Of a stretch of 64,000 bases of DNA, positions 9,225-17,400 are shown one piece after another. Numbering within the stretch: the first letter of the stretch is position 1; every line of letters starts with the position of its first letter. This DNA is from an uncultured Endomicrobiia bacterium (GTDB lineage: Bacteria > Elusimicrobiota > Endomicrobiia > Endomicrobiales > Endomicrobiaceae). The DNA lies in NCBI GenBank assembly GCA_938040055.1, contig CALHWY010000020.1, positions 1 through 64,000 on the forward strand, written 5' to 3'. The translations under genes and the position numbers were made by a program. The notes below the pieces were generated by a model, which worked only from the letters and a program-made list of their open reading frames with translations, was not told the DNA's origin and ran no database searches.

Positions 9225-9933
9225 GCTTAAAAAGCCTCTTGTTAAAAAACCTTCCGGCATAAAAACAAACCGGCGCGCGGCAGGTTGCGCCATCAAACAA
9301 TACGCCCGTATTATATTGACTTCGGGATTGCGTAAAACAAAAAATCAAAGCGCCTTTTTAACAAATCCGGATTTTTCCTTAAAAAAATACGCGCCGGACA
9401 TCCGCAAAAACCGCGCTCTATGCCTTAATCTTTCCAAACAAATTCCGAACAAATGCACTAAAATCAATAAAAGCCGAAACTTTTTAACAATGACGCAACG
9501 GAACAAGCTTTTTAAAGCGTCCGGCATTCAAATCCGGAAAAAATATCTCACATTTCATGCAAAACTTTCTTTATCATTCTCAAAAACATGACAAAGCCGA
9601 CATTGTGGCGAATGCTTATTCATAATGCCGGCAAAAAACAGCCGAATGCGCATTTATGCTTTAACGCAAAAACATTACAATTTTTTTGAGCATAAATAAA
9701 AGACGTTCTGTCCTTATGCCGGAAAACATTTGAACCGGAATCTTGAAAAAATCCGTTTTCCACAGCCGGTAAAAATGCGCTTTTGTTTATTTTGTTTTAA
9801 GAAAACGGCTTTTTTTCAAAAGCAAAAACCGCAAAATAAAACAATTCACAGCCGGCAGGCTGTTCCTCCGCGCCCAAACTGAAATTTTATTTAAAAGCCG
9901 TTTTTTCCGCTCTTTTGAGCCGCGGGAATTATT
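9225..9933. other. Gene-free stretch between rny and xseA
   Basis: About 700 bases without a credible gene. Short open frames here lack family features, ribosome-binding sites and coding character. At 9848-9863 the minus strand can form ACAGCC-UGCC-GGCUGU followed by a U-rich stretch, a plausible rny terminator. A TATAAT hexamer on the minus strand at 9310-9315 may drive xseA. Otherwise I see nothing in it. Confidence 0.6.
9838..9863 (-). terminator. Probable rny terminator
   Basis: The minus strand reads ACAGCC UGCC GGCUGU (9863 down to 9848), then GAAUUGUUUUAUUUU. The stem is only 6 base pairs and the U-run is interrupted, so this is a moderate call based on its place about 70 bases beyond the rny stop. 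Confidence 0.45.
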
Positions 9934-11490
9934 TTATTTGGCTATATCCTGCGCTCTGGTTTCCCTGATTACCGTTATTTTTATCTGCCCCGGATATTCA
10001 AGTTCCTGTTCGACTTTCTTGGCCACCTCGCGCGCGAGCACCTGCGCCTGTTTATCGTCGATATCTTCAGGCTCCACAAGCACCCTTACCTCTCTTCCAG
10101 CCTGTATGGCATACGCCATTGAAACGCCTCTGAAGCCCTTTGCCACTTTTTCAAGTTTCTCAAGACGCTTCAGATAATGTTCAACGGATTCCCGTCTTGC
10201 TCCCGGTCTGGAAGCTGAAATGGCGTCGGCGGCGGCGATGACAAAAGCTTCGGGGCTGCCCGGAGCTTCATAACCTTCGTGATGGGAAATAATGGCATTG
10301 ATCATTTTAGGCGACTCGCCGTATTTTTTTGCTATATCTGCGGAAATCTGATGATGTGTCCCTTCTACTTCATGGTCAACGGCTTTGCCTATGTCATGGA
10401 GCAAAGCGGCTTTTTTGCAAAACATTATATCAAGTCCGAGCTCTCCGGCTATGGCGCCGGCAAGCCATGTGACTTCCAGGGTATGCTGAAGCTGGTTCTG
10501 TCCGTAGGACGTTCTGTATTTAAGCTTTCCCAGAAGTTTCAATATCTCTATGTTAAGACCGGGAACGCCGGCGTCAATCGCGGCCTGTTCCCCGATTTCT
10601 TTAATTTTTTCGTCCATTTCTTTTTGCACTTTTGCGACCACTTCTTCTATTCTGGCGGGATGTATCCTGCCGTCCGCGATAAGCCTTTCAAGCGAAATTT
10701 TCGCTATTTCCCTTCTTACGCCGTCAAAAGCCGAAACCGTTATCGCTTCGGGGGTATCGTCTACGATAAGATCGACGCCGGTCGCCTGCTCAAAAGCTCT
10801 TATATTTCTCCCCTCTCTTCCGATTATCCTTCCTTTTACTTCGTCATTGGGTATCTGGACGGTTGAAGTAGTGATATCCGCCGTATGATCTGCGGCTATC
10901 CTCTGAATGGCTACAGAGAGAATCTCTTTTGATTTCTTATCCGCGTTTTCTCTTATCTCCTGCTCTATCTGCTGTGCGAGAACCGCCGCATCCTGCCTGG
11001 CCTCTTGCTCCATTTCGCTGACAAGAGCTTTTTTGGCTTCTTCCCTTGTCATCGCGGAAATCTTTTCAAGCGTTTTTTTCTGTTCTTCTTTAATTTTGTC
11101 CACTTCTTCGAATCTTGTCTTAAGGTTCTGCTCTTTCGACGCCAAATCCTTTTCTTTGCCGGAAAGTTCTTTTTCTTTTTTATCAACCGAGTCAAGCTTT
11201 CTGTCGAGATTTTCTTCCCGCTGGTTAAGCCTGTTTTCCATGCTCTGGAGAGATTGTTTTTTTTCTTTGTTTTCCTGTTCGAATTCTTTGCGCTCTTTAT
11301 CAACGATCAGTTTGGCTTCAAGAAGAGCTTCTTTTTTCTTTGATTCGGCAAGTATTTCGGCTTCTTTAATTATCCTTTTCGAATCCTCCTCGGCCGACTT
11401 AGCTTTTAATTTCGCGTATATCATGCGCGAAATAATTCCCGCCGCAAAAGCCGCCAAAGCGGATATAATAATCACAAATAAATTTTGCAT
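9934..11490 (-). CDS. rny: Ribonuclease Y
   Basis: Membrane-anchored endoribonuclease that initiates mRNA decay. The 518 residues show the standard layout: an N-terminal transmembrane helix (about 1-25), a long charged coiled coil (about 30-200), a KH RNA-binding domain with GRIIGREGRNIRAFE (about 225-240), and an HD metal-dependent hydrolase domain with LLHDIGKAVDHEVEGTHH (about 360-380). The start follows GAGGGAGCGG. Only 35 bases separate it from the upstream cyclo-ligase stop, so it is probably cotranscribed. Presence of RNase Y suggests decay organised unlike that of E. coli. Confidence 0.97.
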   Translation of the reverse strand: MQNLFVIIISALAAFAAGIISRMIYAKLKAKSAEEDSKRIIKEAEILAESKKKEALLEAKLIVDKERKEFEQENKEKKQSLQSMENRLNQREENLDRKLDSVDKKEKELSGKEKDLASKEQNLKTRFEEVDKIKEEQKKTLEKISAMTREEAKKALVSEMEQEARQDAAVLAQQIEQEIRENADKKSKEILSVAIQRIAADHTADITTSTVQIPNDEVKGRIIGREGRNIRAFEQATGVDLIVDDTPEAITVSAFDGVRREIAKISLERLIADGRIHPARIEEVVAKVQKEMDEKIKEIGEQAAIDAGVPGLNIEILKLLGKLKYRTSYGQNQLQHTLEVTWLAGAIAGELGLDIMFCKKAALLHDIGKAVDHEVEGTHHQISADIAKKYGESPKMINAIISHHEGYEAPGSPEAFVIAAADAISASRPGARRESVEHYLKRLEKLEKVAKGFRGVSMAYAIQAGREVRVLVEPEDIDDKQAQVLAREVAKKVEQELEYPGQIKITVIRETRAQDIAK

Positions 11491-11525
11491 CGCTCCGCTC
11501 CCTCAGGGTCTCATTCCCTTTAATT

Positions 11526-12107
11526 TTAGTTTTTTTTGATCTGAATAATTCTCTTTTCCGTAATGATCATGCCCACGGGCAGATCGTATTTTCCCGCAGG
11601 CATCTTTTCCGTAATCTGAAAATCATAAGCGACGCCTATGGTTTTTTCCGGCAAAATTCCTTTCAGCCATCTGTCAAAATAACCTTTTCCGTAACCGATT
11701 CTGAACCCTTCATAATCAAAAGCTATTCCGGGAACAAAAATCAGGTCTATCGCGTCTTTTTCCACCGTGTCTTCCTGATGTATTTCAGGCTGTCTGATGC
11801 CGTAAACCGACTGATAGGCGTCTTCAAGCCTTGAGAGCTTTACCGCACACATATCTCCGTCCCCCGGATTCTCTATGGCAGGCACGACAACGGTTTTTCC
11901 CTCTTCAATCGCGGAAGCTATCATGGCATCCGTAACGACTTCCGAGCCGTAAGACAAATAAAACATGACGGTTTTCGCTTTCAGATAAACAGGCAGCTGC
12001 ATAATTTTCGAAAAAATCATATTGCTGTAAGCCGACGCCGAAATCGGATCTATCCTGTTTCTCAGATTTAAAAACTCATATCTTACTTTTCTTTTTTCTG
12101 ATTCCAT
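11526..12107 (-). CDS. fau: 5-formyltetrahydrofolate cyclo-ligase
   Basis: Converts 5-formyl-THF to 5,10-methenyl-THF with ATP. The C-terminal half carries the family signature: LIFVPGIAFDYEGFRIGYGKGYFDRWL, with the glycine/tyrosine-rich phosphate loop. The open frame reaches 12260, but the first 51 residues are an out-of-frame reading of rarA. The ATG at 12107 (starting MESEKRKVRYEFLN, 193 residues) fits family length and overlaps rarA by about 32 bases. With rarA between, it sits downstream of zapA and 6S RNA, echoing the conserved zapA-ssrS-fau cluster. Confidence 0.92.
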   Translation of the reverse strand: MESEKRKVRYEFLNLRNRIDPISASAYSNMIFSKIMQLPVYLKAKTVMFYLSYGSEVVTDAMIASAIEEGKTVVVPAIENPGDGDMCAVKLSRLEDAYQSVYGIRQPEIHQEDTVEKDAIDLIFVPGIAFDYEGFRIGYGKGYFDRWLKGILPEKTIGVAYDFQITEKMPAGKYDLPVGMIITEKRIIQIKKN

Positions 12108-13395
12108 GTAATCGTTCACGAATTTTCCCCTCAAATCCTTCGTTTGACGGATTGTAAAACACCACCGGATCCGTCCAGTAATCCTGCTGCACAAAATGTC
12201 CTTGAAAATCATGCGGATATTTGTAGCCCCGCCCGTGCCCCAGTTTTTCCCCGTCAACATTAGCGTCTTTCAAATGATCGGGAACATTTCTAACTTTCCC
12301 GTTTTTAACCTCATTTAAAGCCGCGTCCACGGCAAGATAAGAAGCGTTCGACTTTGGCGCGCAAGCCACATATACGGCCGCCTGGGCTAAAATTATCCTG
12401 GCCTCCGGCATTCCCACGAACTCAACGGCGTTTAAAGCCGAAACCGCCAGCATTAAAGCTCTGGGATCGGCATTTCCCACATCTTCCGAAGCGCATATGA
12501 TTATCCTTCTTGCTATAAACCGCGGGTCTTCTCCGGCTGCAAGCATTTTCGCCATCCAATAAAGCGAAGCGTCCGGATCCGTGCCCCTCATGGATTTAAT
12601 GAAAGCGGAAATATGATCATAATGCGCGTCGCCCGAGCGGTCATATAAAACCGCTCTTTTCTGCATGGATTCCTGCGCGACTGAAATATCGAACTTTCTT
12701 TTTCCTTCTTTGTTTATTCCCGTGGAAAGCGCGCCTATCTCAAGCGCGTTAAGAAGTCTTCTCGCGTCTCCGTTGGCATTTAAAATCAAATGCCGTTTCG
12801 CGTCTTCAGAAATCTCAATTTTATGCATCCCGAGCCCGTTTTCGCCGTCCTTGAGCGCGGATTCCATGATTTTTAAAAGAGCTTCGTCCGAAAGAGGCTT
12901 AAATTCAAAAACTATGCTTCTTGAAAGAATAGCCGCGTTTATGTAAAAAAACGGATTTTCCGTGGTTATTCCTATCAGGGTTATCAGTCCCCTTTCGACG
13001 TCCGGCAAAAGAGCGTCCTGCTGGGAACGGTTGAAATGATGTATTTCATCCAGCATTAAAATCGTTTTTTTTCCGGATATCTCCAGCCCGGCTTTCGCCC
13101 GGTCGATAATTTTGCGTATATCCGCAATTCCCGCCGTAACGGCATTCGCTTCTTCAAAATAAGCTTTTGTTTTTGAAGCTATAATTCTTGCCAGAGCGCT
13201 TTTTCCGGTGCCGGGAGGCCCGAAAAATATAACCGAGCCGAGATTATCGGCTTCTATTGAACGCCGTAAAAGCTTATCTTTGCCTACTATATTTTCCTGC
13301 CCCATAAACTCTTCAAAACTTTTCGGGGCCATTCTGGCGGCTAAAGGCTTATTTTTATTAACCGCCGCGTTTTCCAGAAAATTGGTTTGTTTCAT
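12076..13395 (-). CDS. rarA: Replication-associated recombination protein RarA (MgsA)
   Basis: AAA+ ATPase related to clamp loaders that acts at stalled forks. The Walker A motif is GPPGTGKSALA (about residues 59-69) and Walker B is LMLDEIHHFN. The C-terminal tetramerisation part includes the SDALWMAKML-like motif (YWMAKMLAAGEDPRFIARR) and the conserved GRGYKYPHDF end region. 439 residues is typical. It lies between the 6S RNA and the folate cyclo-ligase gene and overlaps the latter. Confidence 0.96.
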   Translation of the reverse strand: MKQTNFLENAAVNKNKPLAARMAPKSFEEFMGQENIVGKDKLLRRSIEADNLGSVIFFGPPGTGKSALARIIASKTKAYFEEANAVTAGIADIRKIIDRAKAGLEISGKKTILMLDEIHHFNRSQQDALLPDVERGLITLIGITTENPFFYINAAILSRSIVFEFKPLSDEALLKIMESALKDGENGLGMHKIEISEDAKRHLILNANGDARRLLNALEIGALSTGINKEGKRKFDISVAQESMQKRAVLYDRSGDAHYDHISAFIKSMRGTDPDASLYWMAKMLAAGEDPRFIARRIIICASEDVGNADPRALMLAVSALNAVEFVGMPEARIILAQAAVYVACAPKSNASYLAVDAALNEVKNGKVRNVPDHLKDANVDGEKLGHGRGYKYPHDFQGHFVQQDYWTDPVVFYNPSNEGFEGKIRERLHGIRKKKSKI

Positions 13396-13414
13396 GACAG
13401 ATACCGTTAAAATA

Positions 13415-13576
13415 AAAAAATCCCCGCAGTGCCGCCAGCTTCAGACGATTGAAAGCCCTTATTAATAAGTGAGATACAGTGGCATAAGCCCACGAGCATA
13501 CGCTCGACTGCTGTTCTCTTAAACAGGACCTGTAGGATTCAATACGCCGGAAACCTTAGCCAACACTGCAGGAAAA
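13415..13576 (-). ncRNA. ssrS: 6S RNA
   Basis: The minus strand between zapA and rarA has the features of 6S RNA, the regulator that binds sigma-70 RNA polymerase by mimicking an open promoter. Near its 5' end CCUGCAGUG (13572-13564) pairs across nine positions with CACUGCGGG near its 3' end (13431-13423, one G-U pair). GUUGGC follows on the 5' side and CUGGCGG precedes on the 3' side, as in known 6S RNAs. The middle can fold into a long interrupted hairpin. The 3' end runs into a U-tract (A-run at 13412-13420 on the plus strand). The zapA neighbourhood is the classic 6S location. Exact ends are estimates. Confidence 0.85.
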
Positions 13577-13589
13577 ACATTAAAATATT

Positions 13590-13880
13590 TCAGTTGGGAT
13601 ATTCCGCTTCTTCAAGAAGTTTAACCAATTCTTTAATTTTTCTTTCATAGTTATCTGAAATACTTTCTTGCAAACCTTTGATTTTAAGAAGTTCGGCAGC
13701 GATTTTAACGGCCGTCATCGCCGCGATTTTCTGAGTGTCGGGCACGTTTGAATTTTCCCTCTGCACTTCCTGCCACTGATCATTTACATAACTTACCACG
13801 CTTGCAAAGCTTAATTCATCCATCTCGTCTATGTTAATATCTATGTCTCTTCCCATTATCTTCGTGCGGGCGGTTGCCAT
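13590..13880 (-). CDS. zapA: Cell division protein ZapA
   Basis: Small FtsZ-ring stabilising protein. The 96 residues match ZapA layout: an N-terminal globular strand region (IMGRDIDINIDEMDE), then a YVNDQWQEV-type helix, and a long C-terminal coiled-coil helix ending in LVKLLEEAE. It begins 4 bases after the stop of the upstream coiled-coil gene and is followed directly by the 6S RNA, an arrangement conserved across many bacteria. Confidence 0.88.
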   Translation of the reverse strand: MATARTKIMGRDIDINIDEMDELSFASVVSYVNDQWQEVQRENSNVPDTQKIAAMTAVKIAAELLKIKGLQESISDNYERKIKELVKLLEEAEYPN

Positions 13881-13884
13881 ATTT

Positions 13885-14112
13885 TCATACCTTGACCGTA
13901 TCTATTTTCTTTAAAATTCTTTCTATTTTAACGACAGCGTTTGCGGTATTTTCTTTTAATAAAGCGTACTCGCCGATTTTTTTTCTGTTGTCATCGTTTT
14001 CTTTTCTTAAAAAATCGACTTCGGCTTTAAGCCTTAAATTCTCATCCTGAAGTTTTTTCAGCCTTTCGGCCGTTTTTTTTACTTTGACGGATAAAATTTC
14101 GAGATTTCCCAT
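13885..14112 (-). CDS. ZapB-like small coiled-coil protein
   Basis: A 75-residue protein that is almost entirely a predicted coiled coil, with leucine/charge heptads from KKTAERLKKLQDEN onward. By location directly upstream of zapA and by size it is probably a division-associated coiled coil like ZapB, but sequence alone does not prove this. The frame is open to 14145, yet a TTGACA-17-TAAAAT promoter spans 14130-14158, so transcripts would start near 14123. The ATG at 14112 (MGNLEILS) is therefore the likely start, leaving a leader of only about ten bases. Confidence 0.7.
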   Translation of the reverse strand: MGNLEILSVKVKKTAERLKKLQDENLRLKAEVDFLRKENDDNRKKIGEYALLKENTANAVVKIERILKKIDTVKV

Positions 14113-14129
14113 AAAAATATACCCGTAAT

Positions 14130-14158
14130 ATTTTATAATTTGCAAATAAAATTGTCAA
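14130..14158 (-). promoter_or_regulatory. Sigma-70 type promoter for the zapB-like/zapA/6S unit
   Basis: On the minus strand TTGACA (14158-14153) is followed after exactly 17 bases by TAAAAT (14135-14130). The predicted transcription start near 14123 leaves about ten leader bases before the ATG at 14112. Confidence 0.75.
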
Positions 14159-14284
14159 ACAAGCGATAAATCAAAAAACAATTAATTTTTAAACGGTTTT
14201 TAATAAAATTTCCGCTATTTGCTTTATCTATGCTGGTATGCTGGCAAAAGCAAATAAAACATATGAAATACTTTGCGAACAGCG

Positions 14285-15769
14285 CTATAATAAATATTTT
14301 TCGGGAAAAATATTGTTTCTGCCGAGAATAGCCGCGCCGTCAAGACTTTTTTTAAACCTTGCCATCTCTTTAAAACCGTCTTCTCCGATCATTTTCTCCA
14401 GAAATACGTGTTTAAGTTTGCCGATGCCGTGCTCTGCCGACACGGTTCCGCCCAGTTCAACGGCTTTCCGGGCTATTCTGGCGTACATTCGCCTGGTTTT
14501 TTCATATTCGGCTTCGTCAGAAGCTATTATATTTGCATGCAGATGGTTTTCGCCTATATGTCCGAAAGTCAGGTTAAAAAGCCCTGTTTTTTCAAACTCT
14601 TGTTCGCAAAAATCCACTATTTCGGCAAGTTTCCCTTCAGGTACGGCAAAATCGGTGCCGACTTTCGGAATTTTATTCCTTCTGACCATCTCGTTAACCC
14701 TTTCCGGAATCCTGTGTCTGAAAACCCTGAACTCTTCCTGCTCCTTAATATTGGAGGCAAACCACACTTTTTCCGTATCAATCCCGTTTTCTTCAATAAT
14801 TTCGACCCACTTTTCCATCAAAGCGTCAAAATTATCTTCATAAACATCCTGCTCAAACATTATTCCCGCCTGCGCGTTTTCAGGAATCAGCGGGTAATCG
14901 TCTCTTATCATAAGCAAAGCGTTTTTATCAAAATATTCAAGAGACATCGGGGAAACGGAGTTTTTTCCTCCAGCCCTTGCCCTGCTTTTTACGCCGCCGA
15001 CAAAAGCATAAGCTTTCTCCCGGCTGTCGAAAAATATTATTCCCCCGAACGACTCTTTAAAATGAGGGATGAGTTTCAAAACGGCTTCCAGCGTCACGCA
15101 TAAAGTTCCGTCAGAGCCTATTAAAACGTCCGTCAGATCGGCATTGGGATAATTATAATATCCTGCGGCGTTTTTTATCCGGGGAAGAGAATACTTCGGA
15201 AGAATTATCTCTTTTTTGCCTTTATCGGTGTCAAAAGAGATTTTTCCTTTTTCATCCGCCAAATACATGCCTCTTTTTATAAAAGCGGACGAGCCGTCCG
15301 TGAAAACGACTTTTAAAGCTTTGACATAATCTCTTGTAACCCCGAATTTAAAACCTCTTCCCCCCGAAGCGTTCGTTGCTATATTTCCGCCTATGGACGC
15401 ATTTTTTTCAGTCGGGTCGGGAGGATACATCCATCCCCGCAGGAAAGCTTTTTCTTTTATATCTTTGGTGCGGGCTCCCGCCTGAACCGGAATTTCGGCT
15501 TCGCCGGGGCTTATTTCTATGATGTCTCCTATGCCGTCAAGTTTTTCAAGAGATAAAACAGCCCCGCCGAAAGCCAGTCCGGAAGCGGTATTTCCGGTCA
15601 AAGCTCCCGCTACCGTCACGGGGATTTTCTTTTCGGACATCTCGCGCAGAAAAGAAGCGATCTCCTCTTGCGTCTCGGCAACCGCCGCGAAAGCCGCATG
15701 CGCGCCGGAAACGCCCGAATTATCCTCGAAAAAATTAAGAATGGTGTCCGTATCTCTTTTTATTATCAT
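14285..15769 (-). CDS. FAD-linked oxidase (GlcD / D-lactate dehydrogenase type)
   Basis: A flavoprotein oxidising a 2-hydroxy acid such as D-lactate or glycolate. The N-terminal FAD_binding_4 (PCMH-type) domain shows VTVAGALTGNTASGLAFGG and PPDPTEKNASIGGNIATNASG. The C-terminal FAD-oxidase domain has FGHIGENHLHANI and the end signature GGTVSAEHGIGKLK. 494 residues fits GlcD-like single-subunit enzymes. Substrate is not determinable here. There is no linked GlcE/GlcF or lactate permease, so a stand-alone D-lactate dehydrogenase is plausible. The start overlaps the upstream serine hydrolase stop by 4 bases. Confidence 0.88.
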   Translation of the reverse strand: MIIKRDTDTILNFFEDNSGVSGAHAAFAAVAETQEEIASFLREMSEKKIPVTVAGALTGNTASGLAFGGAVLSLEKLDGIGDIIEISPGEAEIPVQAGARTKDIKEKAFLRGWMYPPDPTEKNASIGGNIATNASGGRGFKFGVTRDYVKALKVVFTDGSSAFIKRGMYLADEKGKISFDTDKGKKEIILPKYSLPRIKNAAGYYNYPNADLTDVLIGSDGTLCVTLEAVLKLIPHFKESFGGIIFFDSREKAYAFVGGVKSRARAGGKNSVSPMSLEYFDKNALLMIRDDYPLIPENAQAGIMFEQDVYEDNFDALMEKWVEIIEENGIDTEKVWFASNIKEQEEFRVFRHRIPERVNEMVRRNKIPKVGTDFAVPEGKLAEIVDFCEQEFEKTGLFNLTFGHIGENHLHANIIASDEAEYEKTRRMYARIARKAVELGGTVSAEHGIGKLKHVFLEKMIGEDGFKEMARFKKSLDGAAILGRNNIFPEKYLL

Positions 15770-17313
15770 TTTATTTTTCTAAACAAAGTATCAGTTCCGT
15801 CGGTCATATCCTCGACCGTCATTCCTCTGATATTCGAGTTTTCATAAACCCTGAAAACAAACATCGGGCTCTTAAATCTCCAGCCCGGAACTCCGGTTCC
15901 GTCAAAAGAATTTCCGTTGTAATGCTTAAGAGTAATCCAGACTTTTCCGGGGCCGGCACTGAATTTTAAAACGCCGTCTTCAAGTTTCACTTCGGCGTCG
16001 CCGTATAAAACATTATTGTATATGCCTTCATATTTCTTTAATTCCATGGGAGGCACTATAATTTCAGGTGGACGCTTCCGGCTCTGAAGGCGTTTTTTAT
16101 GCGCTTTATCAGCCTCTTCAAGCTTCACGGCGCTCCAGTCGACTTCGGGATTGCCGAGATATAAATCGTAAAATTTTTTCGCGAGAGCATCCGCCATTTT
16201 TCCGTTCGGGAGATTCATTAAAACCGCAATTCCCAGGCGTTTGTTTCTTATAAAAGAAACATAGGCGCCCTCCCCGTCGGTAGTGCCGGCATGCCAGATT
16301 ACATCTTCCCCGCCGTAGTTCATGCATTTCCATCCCAGACAATAAAAATTCTTCCGTCCTCCGGCATTGTCGATCAATACGCGGGCGTCGAAAAGTTTGT
16401 CGAAATTTTCCTTTGATATAAGACGCCATCCGAAAGACGAAGCGTCATTAACGAGAAACAAAAGCCACTGCGACATATCGTCTATATTTGAGTTCACGCC
16501 GCTTGCGGATGCAAAATTATACGGCCAGCAATTATAAGCGAGTTCGTCAGACAAAACCGCGAGTTTGCCTCCGGAATAATAATGGCCGAGAGAGCGGTTT
16601 TTCGATTTAAGATAGCTTTTATAGTCCGTGGAAGAAGAACTCATAGCCAGAGGCTTGAAAATATATTCCCTGATATTGTAATCCCATGATTTTCCGGTAA
16701 CTTTCCTTATTATTTCGCCCATTAATAAATAGAAATTGTTTTGATAAGCGTAAGACTGCCTGAACTTTCCCGCAGGCTTTATATAACGCATAGACCGTAT
16801 GACATAACCGGCGTCATACCCGAAAAGCATCATAAGATGCTGCGAATATGCGGGCAGGCCGCTGTACTGAGCAAGCATATCTTCTATGGTCATCTCGTCG
16901 CTTACTTTTTTGTCGTCAAGCCTGAAATCCGGAAGATAATCAGTTACCTTGTCTTCCCAGCGGAAATATCCCCTGTCGACAAGCATGGCCGCCAAAGCGG
17001 AAGTAAAAGCTTTGCTGCAGGAAGCGATCTGAAATAAAGTACGATTATCGACTTTATCCGATTTGCCGGACCGTTTAACGCCGAACGATTTTTTATAAAC
17101 GATTTCCCCGTCCGCCGCAATAGCGACGGACATTCCGGGAACATTCCACCGTTTTTGCGTTTTCGCGGCGTATCCGTCAAAATCCATTAAAATTTTTTCA
17201 AGATCCTTAGGCTGCCTACCCTTAAAGGAGGAAACATTATTATCTTGAGCTTGGGAAAAAACCGCATTAAAGCAAAAAAACAAAAATAAAACCGTTAAAA
17301 AAATTTTTTTCAT
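15766..17313 (-). CDS. Secreted serine hydrolase, class C beta-lactamase/esterase family
   Basis: A periplasmic penicillin-binding-protein-like serine hydrolase of 515 residues. A signal peptide covers about residues 1-20. The active-site SxxK is SCSK (about 98-101), the second motif is YQN (about 189-191), and HAG in WHAGTTDG takes the KTG role. A C-terminal DUF3471-like beta domain follows. Such proteins are peptidases or esterases as often as beta-lactamases, so no drug resistance should be assumed. The ATG at 17313 fits the signal peptide. A TATAAT box at 17326-17321 sits only 7 bases before it. Confidence 0.85.
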   Translation of the reverse strand: MKKIFLTVLFLFFCFNAVFSQAQDNNVSSFKGRQPKDLEKILMDFDGYAAKTQKRWNVPGMSVAIAADGEIVYKKSFGVKRSGKSDKVDNRTLFQIASCSKAFTSALAAMLVDRGYFRWEDKVTDYLPDFRLDDKKVSDEMTIEDMLAQYSGLPAYSQHLMMLFGYDAGYVIRSMRYIKPAGKFRQSYAYQNNFYLLMGEIIRKVTGKSWDYNIREYIFKPLAMSSSSTDYKSYLKSKNRSLGHYYSGGKLAVLSDELAYNCWPYNFASASGVNSNIDDMSQWLLFLVNDASSFGWRLISKENFDKLFDARVLIDNAGGRKNFYCLGWKCMNYGGEDVIWHAGTTDGEGAYVSFIRNKRLGIAVLMNLPNGKMADALAKKFYDLYLGNPEVDWSAVKLEEADKAHKKRLQSRKRPPEIIVPPMELKKYEGIYNNVLYGDAEVKLEDGVLKFSAGPGKVWITLKHYNGNSFDGTGVPGWRFKSPMFVFRVYENSNIRGMTVEDMTDGTDTLFRKIK

Positions 17314-17336
17314 AAAATTTATTATACCGTAATAAA

Positions 17337-17379
17337 TAGACACAGAAAGCAGATCGGATCTGTCCTGTGTCTATCCGTT
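17337..17379 (-). terminator. Hairpin after pheT, probable terminator
   Basis: The minus strand between pheT and the serine hydrolase forms a stem of ATAGACACAG with CTGTGTCTAT (10 base pairs, with further internal pairing), followed by UUAUU. It probably ends most of the long infC-pheT transcript, though the U-run is short. Confidence 0.55.
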
Positions 17380-17400
17380 TTAAATTTTCCGGTTAGCTTT

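Noticed and set aside
9223..9591. 122-codon plus-strand open frame upstream of xseA
   Set aside because: It overlaps the xseA start region in antisense, lacks a ribosome-binding site, and its translation is a lysine/arginine/serine-rich string without domain character.
15766..17313. Antibiotic-resistance beta-lactamase
   Set aside because: The family motifs fit, but length and the C-terminal DUF3471-like domain place it among general serine hydrolases with no basis to claim resistance.
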